The notes beneath the pieces were generated by a model. It worked only from the letters and a program-made list of their open reading frames with translations. It ran no database searches and had not been told where the DNA came from. From the NCBI RefSeq assembly GCF_020379485.1, contig NC_063442.1:15188009-15252008 (forward strand): a stretch of DNA of 64,000 nt. The letters run 5' to 3'. The number at the start of each line of letters is the position of its first letter. Within the stretch, counting starts at the first letter, position 1. This document shows, one piece after another, positions 1 through 12,759 of this stretch. The position numbers were made by a program, and so were the translations under genes. This DNA comes from Brassica napus. Lineage: Eukaryota > Streptophyta > Magnoliopsida > Brassicales > Brassicaceae.

Positions 1-88
1 CTATAACCGCTCTATTTCCTGATCCTTCCTGACCGTCAATAACCCCCATCGGAGAGCCAGACAAGTCCGGCGGAACCGCCGTATCCAT
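1..88 (-). CDS. N-terminal end of an unidentified protein, cut by the window edge
   Basis: Read on the minus strand, an ATG at 86-88 opens a frame that stays open to base 1 (29 codons), beginning MDTAVPPDLSGSPMGVIDGQ. The composition (Pro, Gly, Ser, acidic) and higher GC than the flanks are coding-like. The family is not recognised, and no intron, stop or upstream control signal can be judged from so short a piece. It could also be a chance open frame. Confidence 0.35.
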   Translation of the reverse strand, partial: MDTAVPPDLSGSPMGVIDGQEGSGNRAVI

Positions 89-403
89 ATTGTAACTGTG
101 CGATCGTTGATCGTTTATGATCCAACGGCTATTATGGTCAACAAAGTTGACTTTGAACTAAAACAGTTTGTACTCAAACATGAAGGCCGACATTGATTGA
201 GAAATAATTCCATTTAATAAAGGATACTAAGTAGAACTATTTCTTAAAAAAGAAATCGTACAAATACTCGCAGTCTCGAAAACTAAGATCCAAAGACAAT
301 AATAAAAGAGAGCTCAAAATGTCTTGACTAACAAAAATAGCAAAATCCAGGAGTAGTGAAAACAAACAGATCATAAGACTCGAGAATGGAAAACAAGACA
401 TCT

Positions 404-1659
<1,256 letters not shown>

Positions 1660-1739
1660 TTCTGATGAAGAAGAAACCGACACTAACCTCTGTCGTGCTT
1701 TGAATCAAACGGAGTTCCAAACACACTGCGGCGATGAGT

Positions 1740-1820
1740 GACTTTATATATGCCCACTCACTCGAAAATATTAGGGTTAAGTAGATTATAAATGGGCCTC
1801 ATACGCCTCATTAGCCCATT
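1740..1820 (-). promoter_or_regulatory. RPL7 promoter: TATA box, telo-box and site II motifs
   Basis: On the minus strand a TATATAAA box lies at 1743-1750, about 85 bp upstream of the L7 ATG. Further up are a telo-box-like AACCCTAA (1771-1778) and two site II elements of the TGGGCY type (GGCCCA at 1793-1798 and TGGGCT at 1813-1818). Telo-box plus site II is the known arrangement in plant ribosomal-protein promoters (TCP-family control in dividing tissue). The motif positions are seen; the regulation is inferred. Confidence 0.7.
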
Positions 1821-2096
1821 TATTATTTTTTCCTGAGGTCCGGTCCATTAAGAAGCGCTTGATGTTTCATAGCTTGCGGACAATAAACATTAAACACAAA
1901 CGCTCTTGTTTGGGTTGGAGTTAAGATCCCAAAGTTGCTTGTAACCTTCCTTAGTCTCTGATTTTGAAAAGTGTATATTTTTTTCTCTAAATTTTGTAAT
2001 GCGCACACATATATTTGTGAATATTGGGGTCTTCTAATAGAATTTTATGGTAAGAATTGTTTTGGAAGAATTGAAGATGAATAAAACTAATTTTGT

Positions 2097-2396
2097 TCAA
2101 TCTGTTAATCCATTCCAACATTTTACATGTATAAGTGAAAGAGTATATATACAATCACATTGATCTTTTGTGCAAGTGAAAGGAAGGTACTCATATGGCA
2201 CGCCTATAATATACCATTGTGTTTGAGGTAACCAGCACAAATCAGTTTCTCCACCCAACCGGAAACTCACTTCATACCGTATCCCTCCACCAGCTCCCGG
2301 AGCTTCTCCGCCGTGAATTTCCCACATTAAAGGCACGACCTCCACCGGAAGAGCCAGCTTTACTTCCAACAGAAAGGTACAATCTTCGACTCGTCA
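2097..2396 (-). other. Coding-like open frame of unknown identity (possible gene remnant)
   Basis: A minus-strand frame of 90 codons from its first ATG (2369) ends at 2097. It contains an organised stretch, EVVPLMWEIHGGEAPGAGGG followed by IRYEVSFRLGGETDLCWL, that looks more protein-like than background. The frame continues upstream of the ATG (CTFLLEV) until a TGA, so the ATG may be internal to an exon whose upstream exon is lost or not recognisable. The family is not identified. The YEVSF segment recalls beta-sandwich lectin-like proteins only loosely. From 2470 to 2727 the DNA is AT-rich with nothing recognised. Confidence 0.25.
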
Positions 2397-2727
2397 ACAA
2401 TCACCACGAACAACAGTGGATAAAGTTCGGGCTAGTTAATGTAACCAAAGTAAAACAAAAATAACATAATAATAAACGTTGTATGACGTATTATCCTCTC
2501 TCTTTTGTTTGTCACATTGGCATATAATAAAGCAAGAAATTTACACAAACTTGATGAAAGAAAGAATAAATTAATTACACGATTTTTAAACATATATCTT
2601 AAGCTAAAGTAAAAAAATCAGATAAATAATATAAAGAATATTATGTGTGTTTACAGTATACATAACCAACAAAAAAAAAGAGTTTGTGGGTAAGTAAAAG
2701 GAAAAAAAGTGAAATGGGCCGAGCAGA

Positions 2728-3201
2728 TCAGCCCACGTGACCCGAAGTTGCGGCGGCGAGAACCCACTGGAGGAGGTCAAGAAGGCGAAAGGCTAAAACA
2801 GAGGAGGAAACGGGAACACTAACGATGAGGAGAAGCAGCGTTGCGATTGCAACTGTGGGCCGAGAATTCATGAGGAAGCTCTGGAGAAGACCAACGGATT
2901 CGCAGATGACAGAGTCGTAGCTGCTGTAGAAACGCTTCTCCCAATCCATCCAGTGAGAAGGAGGCTCGTAGTTTCTCTCAACCATCTTCATCTCGTGGAT
3001 GCGTTTCCTCAGAACGATCATGTTCTCGTCCACCAGTCTCCCTCCTCCGTAGTAATGGTCCTTTCCTGAAGACGCAGCCGCAGAAACGCTCATCATCATC
3101 TTCTTCTTCTTCTTAATCATCATTTTATTCGCGGAAAATACCAATGGATGGAACCTGAGAGGTGATATCAAAGCCGACGAAGAGATCATTGTAGCTTCCA
3201 T
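2728..3201 (-). CDS. Small conserved plant membrane protein, probably plastid-targeted
   Basis: Intronless 157-aa frame. Residues 1-50 are Ser/Ala/Met rich with a Lys run, as in a transit peptide. Residues about 55-105 form a charged conserved-looking block (GRLVDENMIVLRKRIHEMKM, then NYEPPSHWMDWEKRFY). Residues about 115-145 are a hydrophobic segment able to span a membrane. I recognise the type as a plant-specific protein with Arabidopsis relatives of unknown function, but cannot name it. A minus-strand TATAAATA lies near 3269-3276, about 70 bp upstream of the ATG, which supports the start. A plastid location is inferred from composition only. Confidence 0.75.
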   Translation of the reverse strand: MEATMISSSALISPLRFHPLVFSANKMMIKKKKKMMMSVSAAASSGKDHYYGGGRLVDENMIVLRKRIHEMKMVERNYEPPSHWMDWEKRFYSSYDSVICESVGLLQSFLMNSRPTVAIATLLLLIVSVPVSSSVLAFRLLDLLQWVLAAATSGHVG

Positions 3202-3460
3202 TGTTTATGTTTGTTTGGAATGTTTGAAGGAGATCGTTGTTGTTGGTTGGAGAAGGTAATGGACAAGTGGAAATGTATTTATAACCAAATAATAATTTGG
3301 ATAAAAGTGGGGGATTATATGATTATTGATTAGCGCGTTGCCACCACTTGCCAATCTCATCAATTTGGTGAGTAGGAGGACCCACTTTTCCTTACTTCCA
3401 CGTCTTTTTTCTTTTCTTAACTCCCTCTCAAGATTCGGTGATTCCATTTAAATCTTCTTA

Positions 3461-4529
3461 CACGTCTTTTACTATTCATCTATCAAACCAATTTTGTATT
3501 TAACATATTTTTTTTTTCGGAACCACTGTATACAGTATTAACCCCTGTTCTAAAACGCGTCTGCAGCGACCGCTTAATCGGCGATTAAACGTGAATCGGT
3601 AAGCTATTGTGGCGTGTTGCCCCAATTCGTCCAAAAACTCGGATTCTTCACAAAAGGTTCAATTTTTCTAAATTGTAAGCTATAAATCATAAGTTTCCTG
3701 TGAATATATCATAATTAGGGATAAACATCAGAAAAATCAGTGAAAACGAAGGAGAATCGCGAAAAAAAAAAGTTGAAACACACAGAAATAAACATCACCA
3801 TGCCTCGAACCCGCGCCTGTACTTAAACATAAGACCCCCGAACCAATAGACTAACATGAAATCTTGTGAAGCTTGGACAAATAATAATATATATACCAAA
3901 CATAGATAAAATTAATTCCCGATTAATCCCCGATTTTTTCTCAACTCGCTAGGCCCGGATTACCGCACGGATAGCGCGTAGCGAATTTCCTGTTAATATT
4001 ATTAACATATCTATGTTTTCTTTAGACTACTTTCGTTGCAGCGCTCTTGTACATTGAAGTTGAAAAATAGTCGATGATCTATCCATTTTGACCTATGTTT
4101 TTTTAATGAGATTAGTCGATGATATCGATTTAATATGTGATCAGTTTATGACATAGCTAGTCGCATTAGTTATTAGGATATGTTAATGCATGCATAATGA
4201 GAAAGGAAAGTTGACATGTATTGACGAGGATATTACAATCGATGCATTGTGAAACTTCCTGCGGTACGCTAACTTGTTAGCTTGTTGATTTAGGAAACAC
4301 GGCATTTAGAAATGAAATGAAATTGAGAAACCTCCTTTAATAATGCACATGATGTGCCAACTGCCAATGCATATATTTGTTGCTCTTTTCAATTATACTA
4401 ATAGCATATATTAAATTCCTTTTTTACAACCGAATTGACCTCCCATTTGTTTATATGATTGCACCTGAAAAAGCGTACAAGTCGGTGACCCTTTTTAATT
4501 ATGCGATTACTATCATATCTTAACTGTAA
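3461..4529. other. Intergenic stretch with a possible dispersed repeat
   Basis: No gene was seen. Bases about 3535-3990 are richer in GC and CpG (GCGATTAA, CCCGATT and CGCGCC-type words, with GCGATTAATC-like motifs at both ends) and look like a dispersed Brassica repeat, but no terminal repeats could be fixed. Bases 3990-4529 are AT-rich without recognisable structure. Confidence 0.3.
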
Positions 4530-5839
4530 TAACCTAATGTTTAAACAAATGATAACTATGTAGACTAATTTCTTTTTGTGCCACTTTTTCTTCTAATACC
4601 CTTTAGTATTTTCCAAAATAAATCAAATAAATAGTTTTACAAATAAAAAAAATGAGAAATAGTTACTACTAATGAAAAACCTATATCACTTATTGGTATT
4701 TTTTTCCAGTTCTAAAAGAATGTTTAAATCATAATTTTATATTATGTTCTACAAAAAGTAGAATTGACATTCTATACAGTAGAAAATGTAATCTATTTTT
4801 TCATTGAATCTAATATGTTTAGAAAATGTAATCTATTTTTTTCATTGAATCTAATATATTTAGAATATATAAACTACGTAAATAATAGTAATCTAAAAAT
4901 ATTTAGAAAACACATTCCACGCTTAACCTATCGTTCTAAAATCTTTAGAATCTGGAATCTACGCATTACTATAAATCTAAAACTTGTAGAAATTGGAATC
5001 TATACATTACTATAAATCTAAAACTAGTAGAAATCAATTTCAAACATGTTCTTATGTTCTACATATAGTAGAATATATATTATACGGATAAGGATAATCA
5101 TTTTCAAAAATATGGGAAGAGAATATTTGGAAATATTCAGTTTCTTTATATTGATTAAATCGATTTTTTTTTTTAAAAAAGAAGAAAATTGTGATTTATA
5201 AAATCAATTTTTAAATTAAAAAAATTAAAACATCGATTTGGAAACTTCTTCTTACGCCATCTTTTTCTCCCCTTTGTCCTTCAAGGAAAAGAGTAAAATG
5301 GGTTTGATTGATTAGAAATCGAGTTGTAAGAGTTCAGCTTGTGTTTGTTTGGTTCAAATCAAGTGGGAATCAAACCAAATTTAACCGAAAAAACCAGGAA
5401 ATCGATTTGGAAGACTTACATGGGCATGAGATCGATCGATCCCAAAGACACTACCGATCGATCGAAGTGGGATCGAGCTTTTGCGATTGACTGACCTGGG
5501 CTTGGTCGATCAGTATATGCTCTACATATTTTTGTTGTTCTGGATATATTTATCAAGATCGACCGGTTGCTTACGGGATCGATCAATCCCTTTGAAAAAC
5601 AAAATTTTGAACTTCAGTTTTTTTTGGACGATTTTTAATATTTTTTGTAATTATTTTAGTTAAAAATTATATTTTAATATTTAACAATTGTTTTATTAAT
5701 TTTAATTTCGAGTTTTTAATTGAAATTAAGGATAATATTGTCATTTTAAAAATATTTAGACTAATAGAACATAAAGTATATGAGATTAGCCTAATATGAC
5801 ATAGTTATCATTTTGTTGGCCTAGAAAAACAATTTTCCC
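4530..5839. mobile_element. Decayed non-autonomous MULE-like element
   Basis: The right end reads, as reverse complement, GGGAAAATTGTTTTTCTAGG followed by ATGATAACTATGT. The same ATGATAACTATGT word occurs in the opposite sense near 4548-4560, suggesting degraded terminal inverted repeats. Inside are short direct duplications (a 38-bp unit near 4780 and 4820; another near 4930-4965 and 4985-5025) and a cluster of GATCGATC palindromes at 5430-5600. No transposase was found. The left end lacks a clear GGGAAA terminus, so the limits are approximate. Confidence 0.4.
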
Positions 5840-6023
5840 AACAAATTAATGGGAGAATTGAGAGTACATTTCAATGCTTATTTGTCTTACAATGTCCTCA
5901 TCACATAGTCACAGATCAAATTACTATACCAGTTTTCTTAAAACCTATAATCAAAATTACAATGCATCACTTTAAAACCAAGTTCTTATGTTGATATAAC
6001 ATATTTGATGTAAACAACAACAA

Positions 6024-6113
6024 AAGGTTTTTTTTTTTTTTTTTTTTTTTTAACAATAACAAAAAGTTGAAAGCCAATTTTCAAAAAAAAAAAAAAACAA
6101 TAACAAAAAGCGT
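6024..6113. repeat. Long poly(T)/poly(A) tracts with a repeated ACAATAACAAAAAG unit
   Basis: A run of about 25 T is followed by two copies of an ACAATAACAAAAAG-like unit separated by a run of 14 A. It looks like a simple-sequence tract, possibly the decayed tails of two retroposed insertions. Nothing else is seen between 5840 and 6209. Confidence 0.4.
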
Positions 6114-6209
6114 GATCTGAAGGCCAACGCAAAGATACGAGGATGTTTGGACCAGACGCCACGTTCCGTACCGTTGGGTATTTTGACTTTCGCCCAATGG
6201 GCGGCTCTC

Positions 6210-7251
6210 ATATTATTATCTTTTTTTTTTCCAACTAATTTTATTAAAATAGGCCAAGCCTAAGAAACATAAAAGCTAAAAGCCCACAAAAAATATTCAA
6301 TCGGAAAGAAAATGGACCAGGCCCAAACTTCTTCTACACCTTTCGAGCACACGTGTCTAGATCTCAAATCCAGAGGACACGCGTCACTCGATCTCTTCAT
6401 CTTCTCAGACGCCGGCGACTTCAATGGTGTTTCACCCGATTCACCCCTGAACCATCATCATTCATCGATTCCGGAACACACCAGAACCCATGACCTCATT
6501 CCATCTTCACCGCAACCGCCTTGACTCATGCGTATTCTTTATCGGAGAGAATCAAATCGCCGAAACGAGATCTCATCCGTCACCGTTCGAGCACACACCA
6601 TAGCAAAACATCGCGCAAGCCATAACCATCTTTCACCGGAGAGCTTCTCTCGTCCTACGACGAGAGCTCATCCACCAAATCACAAACGACACCACCTGAA
6701 CAAAAATACGAAACCACACCCTAAAGCAGATCTAGGGAACGAAAAGCCGAAGAGGCAAGGCAAGGAAACCTTCACCCCTCGGTAGCAAAGCCGGAGACGA
6801 TTGGATCTATAGAAGCCTCCACCTTTTCGGGGTCTTAGCCGGCGACGCAGAGCTGAGGAAGCCTCCATCTCCCAGAAACTTAGTCGGCGACTACGGAGCT
6901 ATAAAAGCCTCCATATCCCGGAGCAAACGCTGAACTCAAAAGCTGGCTGTCACATCGAGCCACCGTCCTACATCCTCCCCGCGAGGCCATAGAAAGAGGA
7001 GTTACCGCCGTTCAAAGCACACTACGAGCGGGGCCTTTTCCGGAGCAAAACCCTAGCTCAGATCCGCAAATATATCGGAGAGAGACCACAGATCGGAGCA
7101 CACAGTTAAAGGAATGAAACTGAAATGAACAGAAGGGAGCCACCGGCGCCGGCACGCGCTCGGACGCGCCGCCGGACGCCGGGTCTGCCTTCACACGCTT
7201 TTCTCTCTCTCTCTTTTCTCTCAATGTCTAGAAATCTTATATTATTATCTT
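6210..7251 (-). mobile_element. Non-LTR retroposon of about 1 kb with TSD and poly(A) tail (Sadhu-like?)
   Basis: A GC-rich block lies between direct repeats of ATATTATTATCTT (6210-6222 and 7239-7251). Next to the left repeat is a T run (6221-6230), which is the poly(A) tail of a minus-strand element. Read on the minus strand, the element opens with a GA-rich leader and runs to a 3' end reading AAAATTAGTTGG-A(n). No complete reverse-transcriptase frame exists; the open frames on either strand are 60-85 codons and not recognised. Size, tail and TSD fit a non-autonomous retroposon such as the Brassicaceae Sadhu group, but that assignment is inference. The low decay of the TSD suggests a fairly recent insertion. 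Confidence 0.6.
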
Positions 7252-7390
7252 ATCTACTCGTTTAATTAGATAACTAATTCGGTTATTATTATAATCTAAT
7301 AGTCTATTTTGAGTCTGGATCCGAATCTTCAGACGTCAATCCTGACGTTACCATTTTTGAGTTTTGCAGTTGTTTGTTGCTCAGCTAGTC

Positions 7391-7400
7391 AGCTTTCAGG

Positions 7401-7462
<62 letters not shown>

Positions 7463-7479
7463 GAACGAGCTTTCAGGCA
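7391..7479 (-). mobile_element. Tail-only retroposon insertion: (TA)n plus poly(A) in a 12-bp TSD
   Basis: AGCTTTCAGGCA occurs at 7391-7402 and again at 7468-7479. Between them lie only a (TA)n tract, about 17 T and GAACG. On the minus strand this reads CGTTC-A(17)-(TA)n, the form of a LINE or SINE 3' tail with the body lost. Confidence 0.55.
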
Positions 7480-8655
7480 TTGTTCAATGTTCCCAATTCA
7501 CAATTTATTTGGAAGTCACTGCAATAGACTTTGTCTTCACCTAGAGATCTTTAATATATAATTTGTGAAAATAGAGTCAATATTAGTTTCCATTTTGTTT
7601 GTGGATAAATAAAGAGATGACAAAAGTGGCTACGTCAAAGAGTTGAAGAAGTCTAATGAAATCAAATGGATCTTACATTGGGTTTAAGGCCGAGATTGTA
7701 AGAAGAACCCTCTTTTTATTCAAATCTAAAACCTCAAGTGCTCACCTTCCTCTGTTCTCACTTGTTACCTGCAGGAGAGTGGAGATGAATCAATAATCAC
7801 CACAAAGCTCAATCATTAATTATAAAAACTTATCACGAATGTGTATTTATAGATCTGTATATCACGTTTTAGTTAAGCGTGTTGTTCTTAAGTATATTTT
7901 TGGTCATACAAAACCTTCGAGGACAAAGGGACGGATTTCCCCCCAAGATCCTCCAATGATGTTTGTGCATTTGTAACTGAACCTAAATCTCGAATCTAGA
8001 AATATGATTTTGTACGTGATCAAATCTGTAAAAATAACAAAATGTATTATGTTGGGCACTACTTTGGGTTATGAATATTATAGGAATCTTACTCAAATTT
8101 GAACAGATACTGGAAAAACTTGAAAACTCCGTAATTAAGTTGAACTATGTGATTTTCCCGTGCTCATGCATGGATAGAAATATTTACAAAATAATTATAT
8201 TATAAAATTATTAATATTATATTTTTAGTTGAATTATTTTTTAATTTATATGTATAGTTTATTTTAAATAATATTATATTATTTTAATTAGAGATCTAAT
8301 TTGGATATAGAATATCTAGTCTATTTGGTTATTACTTTGCTATATTGGATTGTATCTACTTTTCCAAATTTAACCATAATTTTTTTTTGTGCTGAAATAG
8401 ATTAATTTTTGATTTTTTTTTTGCAGTTAGACTTTTAATTTTGGCCATAAAAATTTTGATTCTTTAAGTAACTCATTTTGTGGGTTATATTGAGTTACTC
8501 ATATTTTTTCGAGCTGAAGCACAATCACTTTTGATTTTAGTTAAACTATTTGTGTAATTTTATTTGTTGCATTAGTTCAATTCTTCTTCTAAAATATACA
8601 TATATAGTTTTGTACAATTCTTTTGTACAATTTGATATTTGTGGATTTGTAAAGA
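7480..8655. other. AT-rich intergenic DNA
   Basis: No gene, RNA or bounded repeat was recognised. The stretch is low-complexity AT-rich sequence with scattered poly(T) runs. Confidence 0.5.
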
Positions 8656-9250
8656 GGAAATTTCATATCTACCACTATCATGGTACCATTTTTTATTTTT
8701 ATCACCATTAAAAATACATTATCAAAATTATCATTTTCACTAAGTGACAAAAAACTCTGGAGAAATTTCATGTTTTTCACTTTTATGGTACCATTTTTCA
8801 TCTTTACATCCACTAAAGGGACATTTAAAAAAAATGTCTTTTACATTAAGTGGCAAAAGACTATTATACTCTTGTTCTATATATATATAATAAATCATTA
8901 TTTAAATAAATAATTTTTTTTTATGTTTTTGAATTGAACTTTTTTAAATTCAAACTTTTTTTTTAAATTTTGTTTTTGAATTTGTTTTCTTGATTTTTTT
9001 TTTCAAATTTTCTTTTTGAAGATCAAAAATTATGTTTGAAAATATTTTTTTAAATATTTTTTTAAGTATTTATTTATATATTTAGAATCCTAAATTTCAT
9101 ATTCCAAAAACCCTACCCCACCCTCAACTCTAAACCCTAAGTCTAGATTAGTTAACCCTAGGGGTATAAGTGTCTTTTACCCTTCATTAAAAGTGATTAG
9201 TGTAGACATGAAAATTAGTACTATGAATATGATATTTGTGGCAATTTCCC
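8656..9250. mobile_element. Degenerate foldback (long inverted repeat) element
   Basis: The right end, GTGGCAATTTCCC at 9238-9250, has a weak inverted partner at about 8656 (GGAAATTTCATATCTACCAC). The interior includes ACCCTACCCCACCC and GTCTAGATTAGTTAACCCTA words shared with the better preserved copy at 59971-60721. A second internal left-arm copy near 8760 and a repeated block (GACTATTATACTCTTGTTCT at 8863, similar at 9253) show nesting or partial duplication. No coding capacity. Confidence 0.45.
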
Positions 9251-10092
9251 AAAGACTCTTATACAATTGTTCTATATATATATAATACATTATTATTTAA
9301 ACAAAAAATAAAAATAAAATTGTTTTATATATATTTGTGGCAATTTTTTATGGTTAAAATTATATTTTTATGGTTTTGAATTATACTTTTTCAAATTCGA
9401 AATTTTTTATAATCTTTTTTATTTTTTTTTCAAAATTTCTTTTGTATAGGGCCAAATTGTATAAAATTGTTTTTTGGAAGTAGTACATTGTCTACTTATC
9501 AAAAAGTACAATATTCCTAACTAACTTATATTTTCTAACGTAGGATTGAATTCTAAAAAATATCAAAAAATTGTAAATAAGGAAAATACTTTAAATAAGA
9601 AAATTGCATGTATGTTTTATTAAGATGACCCACTTATATAACCAACATGAGGATATTTTATTTTATCTTTATATAAAACAAGTACTAGAGCTTTTTTCCG
9701 CGCTTCGCGCGGATTATATATTTTTATCTGTTATAATGTATTTTTTTGCCAAAAAATATAATTGACCTTCTGAATATAATATAGAATTTGAATATATTTA
9801 CATGTGACAGATACAATTTTAAATGTAAATCTATTGTTTAGAAAAGATAAATTACATTGTTTTACCATTTTTTAATTGTTTGGCCATTTTCAAAAATAGT
9901 ATTATTTGTTTTTACAATTAAAATAAACTTAAGATATGATTGTACTGATATATACAGTATTATATAATATATTATAAAATACATATTAGTTTTAGGTTTC
10001 GAACAGAACTCAGGAAAAAAATGGACTACAAACTCAGAAATATGAATGTTTTCTGTTTACCCAAAGCGATAAAGTCTTAGTCATAATTGATA

Positions 10093-11428
10093 CTAGATAG
10101 TAACCCGCCCTTTTCAAGGGCGGAAATTATTTAAACAAATCTTTCTAATTGTTACCGAGATTAGAATATATAAATTATTTATAAAAAATCCATAGTTTTT
10201 TTTATATATAGTTTTGTTTATAATATTGTTTGTGGATATAATATATACAGTTTCTTTTTTAAATTCCAACATCCCATATATATAAATGTTAATATGTTTG
10301 AGATCCAAAATTTATAAGCAAATTATTTAAACAAACCTTTTTAACTGTTACTGAGATTACAATATTACATTTTAAAAAAAATATTTCCACAATAGAGTTT
10401 TTATATATTTTTTAATTATAATATTTTTTGTGCATATATTATATACTATGTTTTATTATTTAAATTTCAACGTCCATAATATTAGTTTTAGTTGGTTAAG
10501 ACCTATAATCGTATTTTCCAATTATTTGCAAAGCAACACAATAACGTGTCCTGTAAAAATATTTTCTGTTTTCAAAAATAAATGAATAAGGAAAATATGT
10601 TTTTAACATAATTAAGTTGTTAGATCTTTTTTTACTTAGACGAAAATCTAGTTTAGATTTGATCAAATCTATTATGATGTGGTGGCAAGATATTATAACT
10701 GATGGTTCGAAAATAAGAATATTTAGTTTGCAGAACACGTTATTGTATACTTGATCAGAAACTTGAGAATATAAATTTATTGTAACAAATTATATATATA
10801 CTTTGAGGATAAGTTATATTTTCAAAACAATTTAAAAATATATTTAAATATATGGATATAGTAATCTACTATACTATATGTTATACATTAGTTCTTCTAT
10901 AGTTCTATGGTAAGTGTAGATTTTTTTTTTTTGAGAAAAAAAAATCTAATGGAAAAACAGATATAATCTATATATAATATTAGAGTTTATATGGTTGACA
11001 ATATTATGTCATAATGCGAATGCAAATAAATTTTAAAAACTTGCAGGTGTAATGTATGTTTAGATTTCGTGATTCAAGTTATGAAATGAAGCGAAGTAAA
11101 GGTGAGAAGAAAAAGATCAAATAAGATGGTGAAAATCAGGATTACATACACCCACTGAAGTGGATAACAGGCTCTATCTGTGTATAGTGGTCGGAGGTAA
11201 TAATGGTGGAACATAGGAAGAGGAGAAGATGACGACGCTAGAGATGACCTAGATGCTGGATAGATTTTAATATTAATCCAATGATTAAGGTTTGTTTAAT
11301 GTAAATATATCGGTCATCAAATAAATATATATAAAACATGCTACATTTTGTCACAACATTGTTCAATAGGCCCAAACTTAAAACATGCCAAGGTAATTTC
11401 AAATAGGACTCTATTTTAATAGATTAGA
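10093..11428 (-). mobile_element. Non-autonomous Helitron, 1.3 kb, nested
   Basis: On the minus strand the element starts A|TCTAATCTATTAAAATAGAG at 11428. It ends with the hairpin CCGCCCTTGAAAAGGGCGGG and then TTACTATCTAG at 10093, followed by T. The 5'-TC, subterminal hairpin, CTAG-3' and A|T insertion site are all present. No Rep/helicase coding sequence is seen. Confidence 0.75.
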
Positions 11429-12519
11429 TATTAGCAGTATACTCAACTAATAACATCACACAAACGAATAATTGTAGTAATAAAATATATTTTTCTAATA
11501 AAAGTAGACTCAGTTTCATCGATGTTTTTAGTATTATTTCAAAAGAATCTAAAATGTATGAAATTGAATAATTTGGTATTAAATGTTAATGACTGACGAC
11601 AAAAAAAATGTTAGAGACTGTTAATTGAAAGAAGATTATAAAAAGAGTGGAGAGAAATAATATTATTTAATTAAATGTATTACAAAAAAAAAGAGTGGAG
11701 AGAATAACATAAGTTATATATATGGGAAGAATATATAAAAACTTCTTTTTAGCAAAAAAAGAAAAAAAAAACTTCTAAGAACACAAAGATGTGTAGAAGA
11801 AGAGACCAACCTCAACTCAGATCTCACATTATCCTTCTTAGTTTCTTCTACTTCCATAGGAACTTTTGAGCTCTAGAGTCTGACGAACTAAAAGGGTTAT
11901 TCGACCTTTTCTTCTTATGAGTAGTTAACTTGAATATTGCCTTTCCATAATTCTTTGCTGACCATCTTCTTCTTCTTCAATCTTCTCTACTCTTTGTTTC
12001 CCACTCATCTCTTGTTTTTCTTAATCTATTGATGGTATTCAGATTGCTTGATATGGAAGTAATTTCTTTTATTAATAGTAATAATATTTATGGGCCTTTT
12101 TTTTGCAGTCTTTGTCATTACAGATTTTGATTAGTTACAACTACGTGAGGACCATAGTGATCAAGTCCTAAAAGAAAACCGTAGAGCAAGCTTGCACAAA
12201 AAAGTGGGAACAGTTAATATATAGATGCGCAAAAAAGCTCTGTAGATACTAATGTTCACTCCATGCAAACGGTTCAAGGTTTTCTAAGAACTCTTTAGAT
12301 ACTAATGTTCACTCTATGCGCAAAAAAACTCTTTTGAAACTCTTCCACCTTTTTCCCATTGGTAGCACCTGGACTGAAAACACATAAAAAGTCTTAATTA
12401 CCAAAAATAGTTGTGCCCAGGAGATTTAAAAAAGTAGAAAGGGAAGACATCTTACCGATTTCAGAAGCATTCATTAGCTCACCATCTTGTTTGATACCTT
12501 CAGATTCAACATTTTTATT

Positions 12520-12759
12520 ATAACCTACAGTGTGGAGGAGTTTCTTCTCTAAGCCTCTGAAAGTCTCATGCCGTTCCTGAATCTCAGCAAGTGTATCCAA
12601 TATTTAGTATCTGCAACGGATACAGAAAATAACCTAATTTGAGATACACCTAACAGTTGTTTTCTTGCACTAAATACCAACCTGCCCTCTTCCTTGCTCC
12701 ATGATTGCTTTCTTAAAATTATGCTCACTGTCTCCAGTTTCAATCAACCTATCCACCGT
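12520..12759 (-). pseudogene. Syntaxin (Qa-SNARE, SYP1-type) gene fragment
   Basis: Two exon-like pieces lie on the minus strand. Bases 12759-12682 give 26 codons ending AIMEQGRGQ and starting TVDRLIETGDSE, bounded by AG and GT splice signals. Bases about 12605-12525 give ILDTLAEIQERHETFRGLEK. Together they match the part of SYP12/13-type plasma-membrane syntaxins just before the SNARE helix. The rest of the gene (N-terminal Habc bundle, SNARE motif, anchor) is missing and the second acceptor site is disrupted. It is therefore a captured, non-functional fragment, consistent with its place inside a Helitron. Confidence 0.7.

Noticed and set aside
5420..5600. GATCGATC-rich palindromic patch considered as a possible regulatory or small-RNA hairpin
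   Set aside because: The palindromes are short and do not form one consistent stem; it lies inside a decayed MULE.
6312..6785. Two plus-strand open frames (70 and 85 codons)
   Set aside because: They lie antisense within the minus-strand retroposon and have no family signature.
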